Below are positions 50,601 through 63,890 of a DNA stretch of 64,000 nt, one piece after another. The position numbers and the translations under genes are program-made. The notes under the pieces are model-generated. The model did no database searches. It was not told the DNA's origin and saw nothing but the letters and a program-made list of their open reading frames with translations. This stretch comes from Tyto alba (taxonomy: Eukaryota > Chordata > Aves > Strigiformes > Tytonidae): the NCBI RefSeq assembly GCF_018691265.1, contig NW_024881313.1, positions 13,837,001-13,901,000 of the forward strand, given 5' to 3'. The stretch's first letter is position 1. The number at the start of each line of letters is the position of its first letter.

Positions 50601-53590
50601 TTATTTACAGTTTCTGTAGAATGGCTAAGGAAAGCTTTTTTCTCAGTGTTTCAAAACAAAGATGTAGAAGCTGACAGCTAGGAGCAGAAGTGAGACTAAA
50701 TGCATTTTTTATCAGTGAGGGTAATTCACCTTTGCAGTGATTTCTTGGGGGAGTAACAATCCACTGGCAATCCCTTTGGTCAAGATGAGATATTTTTCTG
50801 AAAATCATGTTGCAGTTTACATGAGGCCTTATTCAGGAAGCTCTAAGGCTTTGTACTCTCAGAAACCCACTATCTAGTGGTCAATACACTTCAGATGCAA
50901 AGTTCTGGCTAAGCTTGTTATAGAAATAGAGGCAAAAGCTGAGGCACTCTTGATGTTTTTGCACTTACCAAGTTTGGGGCACTAGTTCCTTCAGCCCAGT
51001 GTCCTGGAGAAGTTGTGGACTAGAATTAAGATTGAAAAATAACCTTTACTTATTTATTATTGTATTGTGATGGGGTTTTTTTTGGCATCCCTGATGAAAA
51101 AGTAAGATATCTGCTGGTCCAGGTGCTGCACTGCACAGAAAGCTGCCCCAAGGGTAGAGGACGCCATCCCGTACCATGAGCAAGCACAGCATCTGATGGC
51201 ACACATGTGGGGCACAGAAGACAGACAGGACTCTGACCTCAGGATGTTGCGTGGGAGCACTTAGGGCTGGGCAGACCTGTACCAAGGGGTGTAGCTACAC
51301 TAGAGGGTTTGTGGAGTGAGTTGGAGTGACCCAGGATTGACTACCCCTCAGGAGGCCTCTGAGCCAGCTGCTGATCTGGAGCAGATTAGCCACCTGGGCT
51401 CGGGACAATTAGACATGGCCTCCTGGCATTTTGTCTGCTCTCCACAGGACATTTCTCTGCACATCACAAGCCAGGAGAGGCCTCTTCCCCTCTGCTCAAT
51501 GTGCTGACCCCAGTAGTGATGACTCCACTCACAACTGATCCTGCAGACATTTGAAGAATTGGGTCTTTGACTCAGCATCTGAGGAGGCATCTTTCCCTGT
51601 TTCTGACCTGATTCATGGAATTACTTCAATAAGAAAATCAGTTGTTTCATGTCCTGGGTTTTAGTAGTTACAATTAAACCTTGAACCACCTTAGCTAAAC
51701 ACACTTTTTTCCCCAGGATTTCTCCCTCTGCCATGGAAGGGTTGTGCAAGTCCCTAGACATGGCACGTTTTCAGCCAGCACCATCATTTGGAGCACAGGT
51801 GGATGCAATAATGTATTTCCCTTAAACAACGGACTTCCTACTCACCCACCGACATAACAATTTATGTCTTGTTCCCCGATAGTTCCATGACAAGGTAACA
51901 GCCTACCATCAGTACAGCATGGACTTTGGTATCTCTTCAGTGTTTATTTTGTCCCTGCTACTAATTTCACATACAGTCCGTGACTTACATTTGGTGTGAC
52001 TTTTCCACTTGTTCTAACACTTTGAGTCCTGCTGAGTATCTCTGAGGCTAACAGCTCTCTTACTGCTGGTAGGGTGCAAGAGAAACCTGTCAGGCAATGA
52101 TACTGTTCCAGTAGCATCCCACAACACCACGCAGCCTTCGTAGGATGGAGGACCATGTGTCTTTGAAGAAATGAGGGAGTAGCTCAGTTGGTGTCCATGC
52201 AAAGAGCAGCTCTGTGTCCTAGCCATGGAGTGAGAAGGCAGACTGCTCCTTGAGCATTGGTCACACCAGGCTAGGCCAGCCTGTGTGCTAAAACAGTGGT
52301 TTCAGTCACTGGAGAATTTCAAGGTGATTCCCTGTCTTTAATTTCCACTGTAGCACTTCAGATGGCTTGAGATTCAGTGTCAGATGATGAAAGCTTCAGT
52401 TCCCATAAAACTTCTGTGCATACCGGTGAAACTGCTTGTCCCCAGCATGTTAAAAGAGGTGAGGTGTTCAGTAGTTTGCAGAAGCAAGCTGCTTATCCCA
52501 GATAGTCTTAGTCCAGCTGAGGTACTTCTCTCTAAATTCCAGTCTAATTTCCCAGCAGCCAAACATTGCATCTTCCTGCCCTGCAGCTGCCACAGTGCCC
52601 TCCTTCCTGGAGCAGGCAGTTCCAACAGCTTATAAGGTGATTCAGGAAGCAACAAACAAACTGGAGATGTTGTACAGTCCATGTTATTCATCTGAATAAT
52701 TCAATAAAAGTGTCTTCCTCGTCTTTTGAAATCCAAAGATCTTTCAGTTTGCATGGCAGGACTGAGGCTTGTGAGGGACCTTCCAAGGGGTCAAGCCACC
52801 TTACTCTTTGCCTTTTATTACTGCAGAGATTAACCATAGAGAATCACAACCAATCTTCTCTTCTTCAGTTCAACTCTATTTAACATCAAATGTTGGACGT
52901 TGCAAAGTTTTAGCTGCATCCTTCCTGCTTTATCACTGTTACCTGTGATTTACTGCTATATGTCCTTCAAAACTATATGCTTTATGTATTGCAGTTACTC
53001 TGTATTCATAATCCATTGGCACAGACTTCCTGCATAACCTGGGACAAATCATTTAGGAGCAGAACTTTGTAAAGATATTGTGGTTATTAAACTTGTCAGA
53101 CTATTCATTAAATACATTGATTGTTCTGTTTTTTAACATCTCTTTCTCTTCATTCCTTATTTGAAAAATGAAGATAACAATACTCAGATATTAAATGGCT
53201 TTGTTTGGCTAATTTAGGTTGCTTACTGTTCTGGGTAAGGTCTTTCTTTTACTGTGTTTGCATATGGCATAATGTAACAAATCTGCCTCGGGCAGAGCTG
53301 TGGCTGGTAACTCAGGACATACAACTACACCTGTAAATTACATTTTAATATATTCCACTTTTCTTAAAACTACTACAAAGACAGAGCACATTTTTAATGT
53401 AACTTTTACCATCAAAATGCTAATCCAGCTTTAATATCACCAAAACTATTTATCCTGTTCATAGTTCTAGACCAGATTCATATTCACAACTCACACTTAA
53501 ATTTGGATCTGAAAAGACATATAAAATAAATCCGAATGATGTTGAATAAATAGAACATCTTTTTCTTAATTATTTTAAAATTATTTGCTT
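47611..53590. other. Gene-free stretch
   Basis: No gene is supported. A GC-richer patch at about 51070-51590 carries short opposing frames. A possible CR1 end at about 48514 is listed separately. The rest is AT-rich unique DNA. Confidence 0.55.
48514..48590 (-). mobile_element. Possible CR1 3'-end fragment
   Basis: TATCATAGAATGGGAACTGT followed by GGTGGAAACCTGGAATGACTT loosely follows the reverse complement of the CR1 tail (TCATAGAATGG, then GGTTGGAAAGGACCT, then a TCATCTAGTCC-like word). Identity is low, so this is tentative. Confidence 0.35.
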
Positions 53591-53652
53591 ATTTACACAT
53601 ATAATAAGTATGTGTAAATAATTTGTATATATTGTAATATAATTTGTATATA
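53591..53652. repeat. AT-rich hairpin plus direct repeat
   Basis: Arms ATTTACACATA (53591-53601) and TATGTGTAAAT (53609-53619) are exact reverse complements with a 7-nt loop. Two copies of ATAATTTGTATATA (53618-53631 and 53639-53652) follow immediately. The tract could extrude or melt easily. Confidence 0.9.
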
Positions 53653-56600
53653 AAGTAGGAAGTGAATCACTGTAAAAGTAAATGTCCTCCTGTTCTCACA
53701 CTGTCATATTGATACATTTTATAGGAAACATCATTGCCAAAATGGCTTTATGAATCTTTCAAAAATATTTTTAATGTCAATATGCAAAAAGCATTTTATA
53801 AAAAAATAACAGTGGAATTGACAGGTGAGTAAAGAACTGGACTTGTCCAAAAGTCATCAAAATTAGTCTTTTCTTGGACTTCAGTAGATATATATCACAC
53901 CTTGAACATTTTAACATCAATTTATCACTCAAAAAATCAAGGGTAGTGAGGAGGATCTGGGTGACTAGAAGATACAGTCCTGCTTTTAAAACCACGGGAC
54001 AGCTTTCCCAAAGAAAATAGGGAACCTTAAGGCTGCTCTAAATTAAGTCCATGAGGAACGTCCGTAAGGAGTATCCATAAGGAGCAGAGAGTGGTAAAGC
54101 TTCATGGGATATTCCTGTTAGTGTTTTTCCATCAGGAGATGCCACCTCTTTAGAAATGGCGTGCTTCATGGGAAATAGGTTCATTTTGTGAAAGTTTTGC
54201 TGCAACCACATTCTCCTTTTTTTTTCCCTTGGGGAAATCTACCTGGTTTTCCACTCAATGCCATATTGAGTATGGAGGAGCCTGGGAAGCCTTGATGCCT
54301 GGCTCAGGAGCTCCCTGCAACACTGATTCCCATGCACCTGGGAGGGCTGGGATAACTGGCTGGCATGGATAAGGACAGGTTCTCTAGCATACTTCTGCTC
54401 TGAGTTATTACTTCAAAATCCAGTAAAACTGGAAAAGGTAGCTGCTTCCTCAGATAGGAACTATTTTTGTGTCCTGATGGGGCATGAACACATAGCATGT
54501 TGTTAGGCAGCTGTATCTGGATCTGCATGGAGCTGATCAAGAGAAACAGCAAATAGTTTATGCCTTACTCCAAAAGTCAATTCCATGGAAAATTTAATCT
54601 CTGAGTAGGGAATATAAAGTTACGTTTTCTGTCTTTTATTTCCCTCCTGCAACTAAAATGTGAAAAATTGATCTATCAGTAGTTCTCGGACACTTACTAG
54701 AAGTACCACTAATGGCTCCTGATAAAGGTGTGCTGACATAATCCTACAAAGGCATCTCCACCCATGAGCTTTTCACCCAGCCGTAGCCCCACTGTCCTCA
54801 GGGCAAATCCACACACCACAGTCTCCACCCTCTGTGAGCACAGCACCCTAGTTGTGTCCCACACACCTGCCTTTCTCCCTTGGGTGCTAGAGCTCTCCCT
54901 GAAAGCCCAGGAGGTGATCATCCATCTTCACCGGCAAACAGCATCCACTGTTCTTCCCAGTCCTTTCCTCCCTCTCCCCTCTGTTCCTGCAGCTGGACCT
55001 GGTTTTGCCTACTTTCCCCAGTAACTTTAGTCATTATCAGTGTTTGATAACTTCCTTTCCTTCTGGGGTTATGAACATCTTCCACAAGGGCACAAATATC
55101 TCTAAGATCATCCACCCACAAAGCTGTCAACATGTTCAGTACAAATATATCTCACTTTCTCAGGTACGGACTGACCTCTTTGGTCCTGCAATGCTCAGGC
55201 TTTGTGGCACTGGCTGTGACTCCAGCTTTCTAAATTATTCTCTGACAGTCTTTTTTCAAGAGCATTATTATGTCAGCATTCATCAGCGATGTGCTGTTGT
55301 AAATATTTCACTGTATTTAAAGCCTGCAGGTAGCTTTCTTATTTCCAGCATTTCCATCCTGTGCTGTTTTGATGGGATACTTGAAAGAAGATTGAATAAT
55401 TTCTGCTTAACATCTGAGCTTCAGTTTAATTGGGTGTCAGGTCAGGTTCTGAATTTAAATTGATCTGTATATTGTCTTGCTTTCTTTCTTTTCTTTGTTC
55501 TTCTCCTGATCTTCACTCCCATGGGACAGCATGACTTTTGCAAAAGCTGATCTAATGCTTTTCCCGTCCACGCTCAGTGTGTTGCCAAGTTAGCAGAAAA
55601 GCACATAGAAGAATGAGAAATCAGAAAAATCCACTCAGACATCTCTCATTTCTTTTAATGTGCCTTTAAATGCCACAAATTAACATAATCCATCTTGGAG
55701 AACTGGTCAGAACATTACACTTTTTAAATGTAGTGGTTGGGGGCAGAGGGGAAAGTTTTCCATTAATGTTCCACATCTTTCAATAACAATAAAAACCAAA
55801 GGAGAGTTCTTTGGAAAAATTAGGTTGTGCTGTCCTCCCTGTCCACACACCTCTTTCCCTGCTTTGCTGTTGATATCAGAGAGTGAGGCATCAGGTTCAT
55901 CCAAGGTCTGCACTGCTGCTGCCACCCCCTCTCTGCCCCCAGACCTGCCCCTCTGTTCCCCAGGCAGGTGCCAGCAAGCCCGAGGCAGCAAGAGGCATCA
56001 AGGGCTGTTGGGGGGTCCTCCTGGTGACCCTGCTCCGACTGCCGCGGAGGGGCACAGCCCCTTCTGTACACCTTTGCCTTGGTGGGAGGGAAAAAGTAAA
56101 TTAGTTTAAAACCAACAAGTGTTTTTGGAGGAGAGAAGACAATTCAGGCAAGCTGAAATGTTTTGGTAAGCAGCTTTGAGAAAAAAGATTTTAACAAATT
56201 GCTTCCTTCATGCACCATTATTGTATTCCAACCAGCCAGTTTAACCACTTACTTGCCTGACACCTCTCTGTAAAAGCCAAGACTGCTCCTGGCTGAGTTT
56301 GCACTCTTAAAATACTGCTTAAAAAGCCAATTGCACTCTTTAAATAAAAGAAACAGGTAGAAAGACTGAGAAGAAGAGTCCATGGATCCCAGATAGACAA
56401 TCCTGAAGTAAAAGTAAACATCAGCATCAACAGAGCTAGCAGTGGGTGAGTTAATCCATGGGTTTCAGAGGAGTCATTTACATGAGGAGGGTTAGCACAG
56501 GAGCTTCTGTCAACCAAAAGCCTTTTGAGCTTACCTGGGTACTACTCACTGCAGTCAGCAAGCTCTTACATGTTGACCGCATTGGGATTGGTAGTGGAAG

Positions 56601-56798
56601 GGTTTATCAGCAGGTATCTGTCCTACAGACTCTGCTACTGCAGGAATCCACTGCGCTACATGGGAATATCTACTGTACAGTATAGACACATGAAATCTGC
56701 ACAACTTGGGTGGAAGCACTGTTTTGTTCTCTTGAATATCTTCACTGATGAAACATTGACATGGTCTCTGTGAGTTTCAACTGCATAGACAACATCCA
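53653..56798. other. Gene-free stretch
   Basis: No gene is supported. GC-richer patches at about 54760-55020 and 55820-56100 carry opposing frames of up to 98 codons without domains. A 152-codon frame at 55005-55463 resembles nothing I know. Confidence 0.55.
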
Positions 56799-57223
56799 TG
56801 AGACCCCGGCCTTCTTCACGCACAGAACCTTGATCAGGCAAGCAGAAGCCACAGGCCATAAATCAATGTCTGCTCCACCATAGATCTTCATGGGTGGCAG
56901 GGGGGGGCCGCCCTGCTGTCTCACCACAGGATACAGGGGGGTCTCTGCTCCGGCACACCTCCCCCCTCCTTTCTTCCTCCGTTCCTCCACTGACCTTGGT
57001 GTTCATGCAGCTGCAGCAACTCCTCCTCACAAGTCCGACTGCACGTCACTACGTCCCTTCTTAAATACGTTATTGCAGAGGTGCAGCTGATTGGCTCAGT
57101 TTCCCAAACAGAAGCGGAGCTGATTTGGAGCTGGGGGAGCTTCAAGAAGCTTCTTACAGGGGCCGCCCTGATAGCCCCCTCCCCTGCCACCAAAAAACTC
57201 CACCACTCACTCAACCCAGGACA
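56799..57223 (-). mobile_element. Truncated ERVL-like LTR, inverted second copy
   Basis: Read on the minus strand from 57223, this begins TGTCCTGGGTTGAG and follows the solo LTR at 33303 closely for its first 400 or so bases. It keeps the TATA-like box (ACGTATTTAAG, near 57060-57070), the GAGGAACGGAGGAAGAAAGG block and the TGATTTATGGCCTGTG block. The match stops at about 56799 after GAAGAAGGCCGGGGTC, so the polyadenylation signal and 3' end are lost and no target duplication can be tested. It is the same family, in the opposite orientation. Confidence 0.88.
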
Positions 57224-58254
57224 GATCTTCAAAGGCCAGGGAAAGAAGGCTGTATTTTTACTTGGTACTAAAATTACAGAAGAAAGCAGAGAGTCAGTCT
57301 GTAATTCTGTCAGTGACATTATCTACTGCATAAAGTTGCATTCAAATTAGCTGGCATGGAGGGACAACATGGATGTGGATGAGGAGTTCCATCAGTTTTC
57401 CTATGCCTTTCCCTGTATTTCTTGCAAGAACCCTGAATTCTGTCCAGCTCAGAAATCCAGGGAGTTCAACTGTGGTCTTATAAAAGAAAATGAAAGAGGT
57501 GTCAGCATGATGGTTGTATCTGTCAAATCATGTAGTGACAATTAATGTTCAAGCTGCTTAAAGGTGTGAAGTGTGTGGCTCATTTGACTGCTGCAGCAAA
57601 ACCAGGTCACTCAAACTGAATAAATGTTTGTTTTGCTCTACAGCAAGTATCTGGCTTTAAAGACTGTTTGTCCCCTTCATCTGCCACTTTTTGTAACCTG
57701 TTTTTTCAGTTGCATTAGGTCTAAAAAAGAAATGTCCATTGCTTTTGTATTCAATATTCTCTTACGGGTTGGGTCCTCGGTTGGATCTGTACCAACTTGC
57801 AACATCCAGTATTGAATCCACCAACTTTAGCCCTCTTTGAGATCTCTCTGAAGACCCAAGTAAGTATCTCATCCTGGGACTTAATGAAGCACTCAGACCT
57901 CGATGAAGTCAGTAACTTCCTTACAAAAAATTAACACTTCTTGTTGTGTACAAGACCCTGAGATGGTGGGAGTAGATGACAGCCACATACAGAGATGATA
58001 ATGCAGTTGGTAACAGGCAGGTCAAAGGTAGGATAACTCCAAGGATCCTGGGTTTGTTGTATCTTACACTTGGATTTGGAAACAGAGGAAAAGTGCTATT
58101 TCCTGAAATTTGTCTTCCCATTGTAGTTCTTTCTTGATATAATTATTTTGGTATTGCCTTTGTGTCTCTTCCATTCAGTGTCAAGAATGCAACTTGCTCT
58201 CCCGGTCAATATGATCACCAGGGGTGTTGACAGTTCCCTGCTGCTCACCCTGCA
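57224..58254. other. Gene-free stretch between LTR and CR1
   Basis: Unique AT-rich sequence. No gene, RNA or further repeat is recognisable. Confidence 0.6.
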
Positions 58255-58343
58255 AAAGCCTCTTTTTGGGCTGCAAAGCAAAGGATTGGCCCAGGTGACC
58301 ACTGGGGTCCCTTCCAGTCCAAATTACTCCATGAATCTATGAA
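58255..58343 (+). mobile_element. CR1 LINE 3' end
   Basis: GGATTGGCCCAGGTGACC, GGGGTCCCTTCCAGTCC and then ATGAATCTATGAA match the last bases of an avian CR1 element and its terminal ATTCTATGA-type repeat. It lies on the plus strand. Only the final part is kept, the usual result of 5'-truncated insertion. The upstream edge is unclear. Confidence 0.85.
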
Positions 58344-61300
58344 GGAGACATTTAGCTCCCAACTAAGCAGGTGAGAGGTGGATATGCACTGGGGTGGCTA
58401 GAAGGCCGTAGACTCTCTCAGGAAAGTACAATGGATGAGCTAATGAATCTTTATGAGTGTGTGGGCTCTGCCTTCCAGTGGGCGAGATCTGTTTCACTCC
58501 AGTTTTGTCTCACATTATAAAGAAGTAAAATGTGCTCTTCTGAAACTTCTTATTTATATTTCACAATAAAAGATCTGACAGCTGAAATAAAGCCGTTCAT
58601 CGATTTATTCTTTTTAAAAGTGCAGACTCAAACTCACAGAAAAGTAGAAATTGTGGGAAAAGAAATAGAAGGTTTGGACTTATAAGGAAAATAAGTGATA
58701 AATCACAATAGAGTGGGAAGATGGTGGGCAGGTGGCATGGCTTTGAGCATCAAGGCTGACAGCCATTTTTCACTATCTATTTTCTGCCTCAGCTGAGCAA
58801 GACTCAAATTGTGTAGGATGAAAGGCTGTGACAACACCGTCATGTTTAGAGGTCAAGAACCAGAGGTGGTCTCCCACTAGCCGTAGCTTTTCAGCACTCA
58901 GGTTACAAGGCAGTCCTCATGACAAGATGTTCTACCTGGGTATGTAATTTCTGAAGGCCCATAGAGCACCTGGCTTTGTTTCTGGGGACAAAGGAGGGTT
59001 GAGGTACTCATGAGATACAGCATTGAGCAAGACCTCTTGTCTGCTTGTGCTTTCTCAGTCTGGGTCTACATCTCATTCGTCTTTTCTCTTTCTTTCCTGC
59101 AAGTCACTGTGAGCTCCTGCTTGGCCCATGCAGAGAGGAGATGGTCATGGAGAGGCTTTTCTGATGCTGAAGGAAGTCTGAAGAAAATGTTGTTACAGAT
59201 TGCACATGCTGGGGAAGCTCATAGCTGGGGAGGAAGGAGCTGAATTACGGAGGAAGAAGTGGTACGTGTTGTGTGTGTTTTAAAGTATCCTAAACTTCCC
59301 TGATAAGAGAAAAGGAAAATGTTAAGAACTGGGCATAAGGCATGTGAATTTTCTTCTCTCTTGCATTACTCTTACGGTGTGTGTCAGACCATAACAATAT
59401 GGTTAACAGGGTGTTATACAATGGGCTAAATATACTGGTGACATATAGGCAATGAAGATAAATGAGGACAAGAAGGAAGATGTTACCTGGAGATTCACTC
59501 CCTTGCTATTGCTGGTATTATACATCCTTCCAGATTATGTCTTTATCTCTTCAAAGCTGAAAATGTTTGATTTTGGTGTCTTACTGAAAGCTGAACTTTC
59601 TACATAATTCTAACACATTAAGGAACTAAAACTTTATCAAAGATGTTCTAAGAAAAGCCCTTTTTCTATTTAATTTGTTGTTTCAAGAGGTTGACTTTCC
59701 AAGATTTATGCACATTAGTTCCAGCTGAATGCTGTGAGATAAAATCTAGCAAATAACTATTGAGAGGTCAAAAAACTGCTCAAGAGGTTACCAGTCTTCC
59801 TCTCAGCCCTTGCTTGTCAGTTGTCAAAAAATCCCTCCCACTCTTGACTCATTTTCTGCTAGGAGTTTCCCCAACCATCTCTTCTGGGAATGGTGCCAGC
59901 GTAGCTGGATGATATCTGGGGTTGCATGCGTCCTGGAGAGCAGCAGAGGTGGTGTGGTGGCTGACCTAGACAAGCATTGCCCTTTTAACGTTTTTACCAT
60001 TACACATTTACAGTAAGCCACCGTAATAAATGCATGGCAAGATTCCCACCAGCCTGTGTGCAGATGACCTACCTTATTACTGCAAAAAGTTTAATTAGGT
60101 CATTAGCCCCTGAAGAGAGGCAAGATGTCAGCCTTGCATGCAAAAGGCTATCTTCCTCGGTAGTTAAATGGAGATTGCAAATCTTGTAGCACTCGCTCAG
60201 GCAAGAGAAGCCTATGCCTGCTCTCCTGACATCGCAGACCCTTGATGATTCCCAAACCCCTTCCTGCAGCACAGCCTTACAAATCAGCTTGGCTCATCCC
60301 TGCCTGGTAATTTAAGGCAGAACTCACAGGCAAGCGTCTCAGCTCCAGACAAGGTTAGGCAGTGACTCAGCAAGGGGACCAGATTACCTCCACTGCATTT
60401 CATTATCTGACTAGGAACCCAGAATAAGGGATACCGTTACTTCGTCAAACGGCTATCAGGTTTTTGCCTGTCCACAGTCTCTTTCTGTGTTGAACGCTGA
60501 AAGCAGAATTTTTCCTTTTTTGTTTTTTTAATCATTAAGCTCTTGAAAAAGAGATGCAGTGACACAGCTTCTCATAAACCTGCACAGGGTGCCTGAAAAA
60601 ATTAGATGGCTTTTTGGAATGTAAAGCCAAATGTAGTGAAGGTGTATGTTTATAACAGATTATTTCTCTTAATGATAACAGAGCCTTATTATGCAACAAA
60701 GCTAGGCTTGATTCATTAACTTCCATTTTTATTGATGAAAGACTTTAATTTTTCCTCATCTCACACAGGTTTATTAATTCTTAAATCAAATGTACATTAT
60801 TTTGTTTCTTCTCAACTTAAAATGCATGTTCAGAGACCAATTAAACTAAAGTATGGGATATATTTCTCATTCTGGTAAACAAATATAGCAAGATCCTTGT
60901 GAATATTTTTCCTTGTAGGAGTCTGTGTTTGAATGCTGGTCTACTTTAATGAATATTTTGATACTGCTTTGTAAAATATGTGGCTGTATTTACTTGTTTG
61001 TCCATACATATACATAATTTATTTCTGAAAATATTTCTATTTTCTTCTTTAAGAAGAAAACCCTGAAAATTGAAAAACAAGGATATTTCTTATTTTCATT
61101 TTCCACCTTTCTTTTTGGAAAAATTAAGAAAATAAAGAACATAAAAATATTTCAAAAACCAAATTTGAAACCAATGAACATAATGGGTTTTCCTATGCAT
61201 TATTTATTTTCTTAATTTTCTATGAAAATTTACATTTAAGTGTTTTTAGTAAAAATAACCATATTGATCAATAGTTACAAATCTGCTGTCAGCAAAGAAA

Positions 61301-61500
61301 TGGAATATTGATAAAATAAGAACCTTTTTTGCCCACTTCTTTTATTAAAATGTGGACATTATAGATATCCAAAACATTAATTGCAAAGTGCTTCTCTCTC
61401 TCCCTTAGCATTCTCAGAAACAGAAATGCTATGCTATCATAAGAAAGTTCCTAATTTATTGGTGATGCTACATTCAGGATTGATTGCAAATTGCACTAGG
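58344..61500. other. Gene-free stretch with possible conserved element
   Basis: No gene is supported. The part at about 60000-60460 is complex and balanced in composition, with TTTAATTAGGTCATTAGCCC and ATTGCAAATC words, and looks like conserved noncoding DNA. A 77-codon frame at 59010-59243 has no domain. Confidence 0.5.
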
Positions 61501-63827
61501 GAGTATATTCTGATAATATTTCCGGACCCATTTTGATGACTCAAGAGGTCTGGATAAGATTTGAAAAAAACAGGTGGTCTTTTAAATGCTTCTTTTGTTC
61601 ATTTCATTATTACTTAAAAATCACTTTGTATGGAGTAGATTGGATTGGCCAAATGTCCAGATACATTTCATTGCTGCTGTCATGGTTATTGTTATTGTTA
61701 ACATTATTAATAACAAAAAATAATAATATGGGAAAAATCAACAACAATAACAGCATCAAGAAGACAATTACACACATATTATGGCCAGTTCTACTGTCTG
61801 TTTCTGACTAGCTTTCTTCCAGAAAACTTGGTTTAAAACAAAAACCTTAAGAAATCAAACTCGGATAAAATCATAATAGAAAAAAGGTAAATATTACTTA
61901 TCACATCAAAGGATAGAAAAGCGATGCACCAGCTTGCTAAATGATGTGGTAAATTTCTCATGCACGACATTTTTACAGAAAGATTTTTTTCTCATAGACT
62001 ATATTCTTTGGAACATAACTTTTAACCAACTGACTAAAAATTTAGGTTTTCTACTGGAAAAATACCTTCTGCTGAAAGCAAATAGTTTTTTGCATAAATA
62101 GCTTGATTTTTGCAAAAATCCAGAAACATATAGAAATTTAACATTCTCAAAAAGTTAAATATTTACTTTAAAACAACAGGCCATTTTATACCTTCAGATT
62201 CTGTTGTTTTACAGTTCAGGATGTAAATCAAAGTTAGAATGAATTATTTTTGTCCTTTCAAGGGAAGGATTTATTTTAGCCTCTGCCATTGTGCGTTCAG
62301 CACTTCATTCCACTGGGGAACATTTCTTCTCTCAGTAGCTTTTCAGAATGGAAATATTCCAAATCATGGGATCCTTATGAAATGAATTAACAGATTTCCA
62401 TCCATTTCTAGTTTTGGATATGCAATACACTTGCTATACCAAGAATCAGACTAAATCTACACAGAGAAAATCCAGCATTGTACCTGTAGGCACTTCGTCC
62501 AGTCAAGGTGAAAGAGCTGCTGATTTGGGGTTAGAGGGGCTTTTACAGATACTTAAATTTAGGCAACAACTGAAGTATACATTTTCTTCAATTACAGTAA
62601 AATCCAAAGAGATAGGTTCATAAATGTATATTTGATGGGTTGTCCATGAGTTGTCCAGCTGTAGTTTCTAATTAACATCACACATTTGAGAAAGTACTGT
62701 CATACTATTTTCTTTTACACTAGATTTGCTCTTTTTGTTACATTCTCAACAGTAACATCAAGGAACTTTCATAAATACTACCGCTTAGCAACATTCATTG
62801 CAAAGGGTATACTAATTAAAATTCTTTTCAGCCAGAAGCTATCTCCAAATGGTGCAAGGTATAAGGACAACCACCTTCAGTGGAGCAAGCCCTGTTGGTC
62901 CCCTTCATTTAATAAATATTCATTACTGAAGTTATTTGGTACCCTTGACACTTTCCAGCTACATATACATGTCCTACATAAATATCATTCATACACAAGT
63001 TAGGGTAAAATATGTGTGAGTTTTTGAATTATTTTTAGTGATTAAAATGTAGGTCCAGACTTAAAATCTCTACTCAACAGTAATTGCAAAATACCACTTC
63101 AATTTGTTAAATTATCAGAATTGACCAAGCCCACAGAGAGCAATGACGTTACTTTTTTGAGTTTACTTATTCCAAGGAAATTTCTGCTGCTTGTAGCAAT
63201 ACAGATATATGAGAGCAAAGAAACATTTGCTGAATCTTTACAGTGCATCTCTTGTAAATGACAGCAGTATAGCCACACAGATAAACTCCCCACACACTGA
63301 CAGCTCTTTGTAACTCAGTCATTGCTGGCAATGGTCTAGTTATTCAATTAATATAATTTCTGTAGAAAGAGGAGAAGCTTTGCACTATATACAGCATCCT
63401 ATTTCTTTCTCAAGCATTCCATATTCATCTAAAATCATAAAAAAAAAAAGCAGAAAAGAAAGCTATTCTTGTCTTGACAACTCAAGTATTTTCCAATGTA
63501 CTCTCCTAAAGACTTATGAGGTCTGTAGAAAGGGCTGTACTAACCCTTGCCTGCTGGCTACGAACCAGTCAGAATGACAGATCACTTGCAGATATGTTTA
63601 CAAGTGTTCACTTTCTTTCTAATGGTGAGAAATAAAGCTTATATATGTATAATGAGAAAATACTTTGTTACTGTTCTCAGATTCACACACACAAGCTAAA
63701 CTAAGAAAAAAAAAGAAAGAAAATAAAAAACCAAAGAAAGAAGTAGATCTGGTACATGTTTCAAACTGAGAATGTGTTCCAAAGAGGAGAGATGAAGTGC
63801 ATCAAAGGAGTAAAGAGTAGAACATCA
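61501..63827. other. Gene-free AT-rich stretch
   Basis: Very AT-rich unique sequence with short frames only. Low-complexity A-rich tracts occur near 63435 and 63700-63740. Confidence 0.6.
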
Positions 63828-63890
63828 GTAGAGTAGAGTAGAATAGAATAGAGTAGAATAGAGTAGGGTAGAGTAGAGTAGAGTAGAGTA
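63828..63890 (+). repeat. (AGAGT)n pentanucleotide microsatellite
   Basis: About twelve units of GTAGA/AATAGA type over 63 bases, with some AGAAT variants. The last units (gtaga repeats) are pure, so length variation between individuals is likely. Confidence 0.95.

Noticed and set aside
55005..55463. 152-codon plus-strand frame
   Set aside because: The composition is random, with no signal peptide, domain or family resemblance. Frames of this size are expected a few times in 64 kb.
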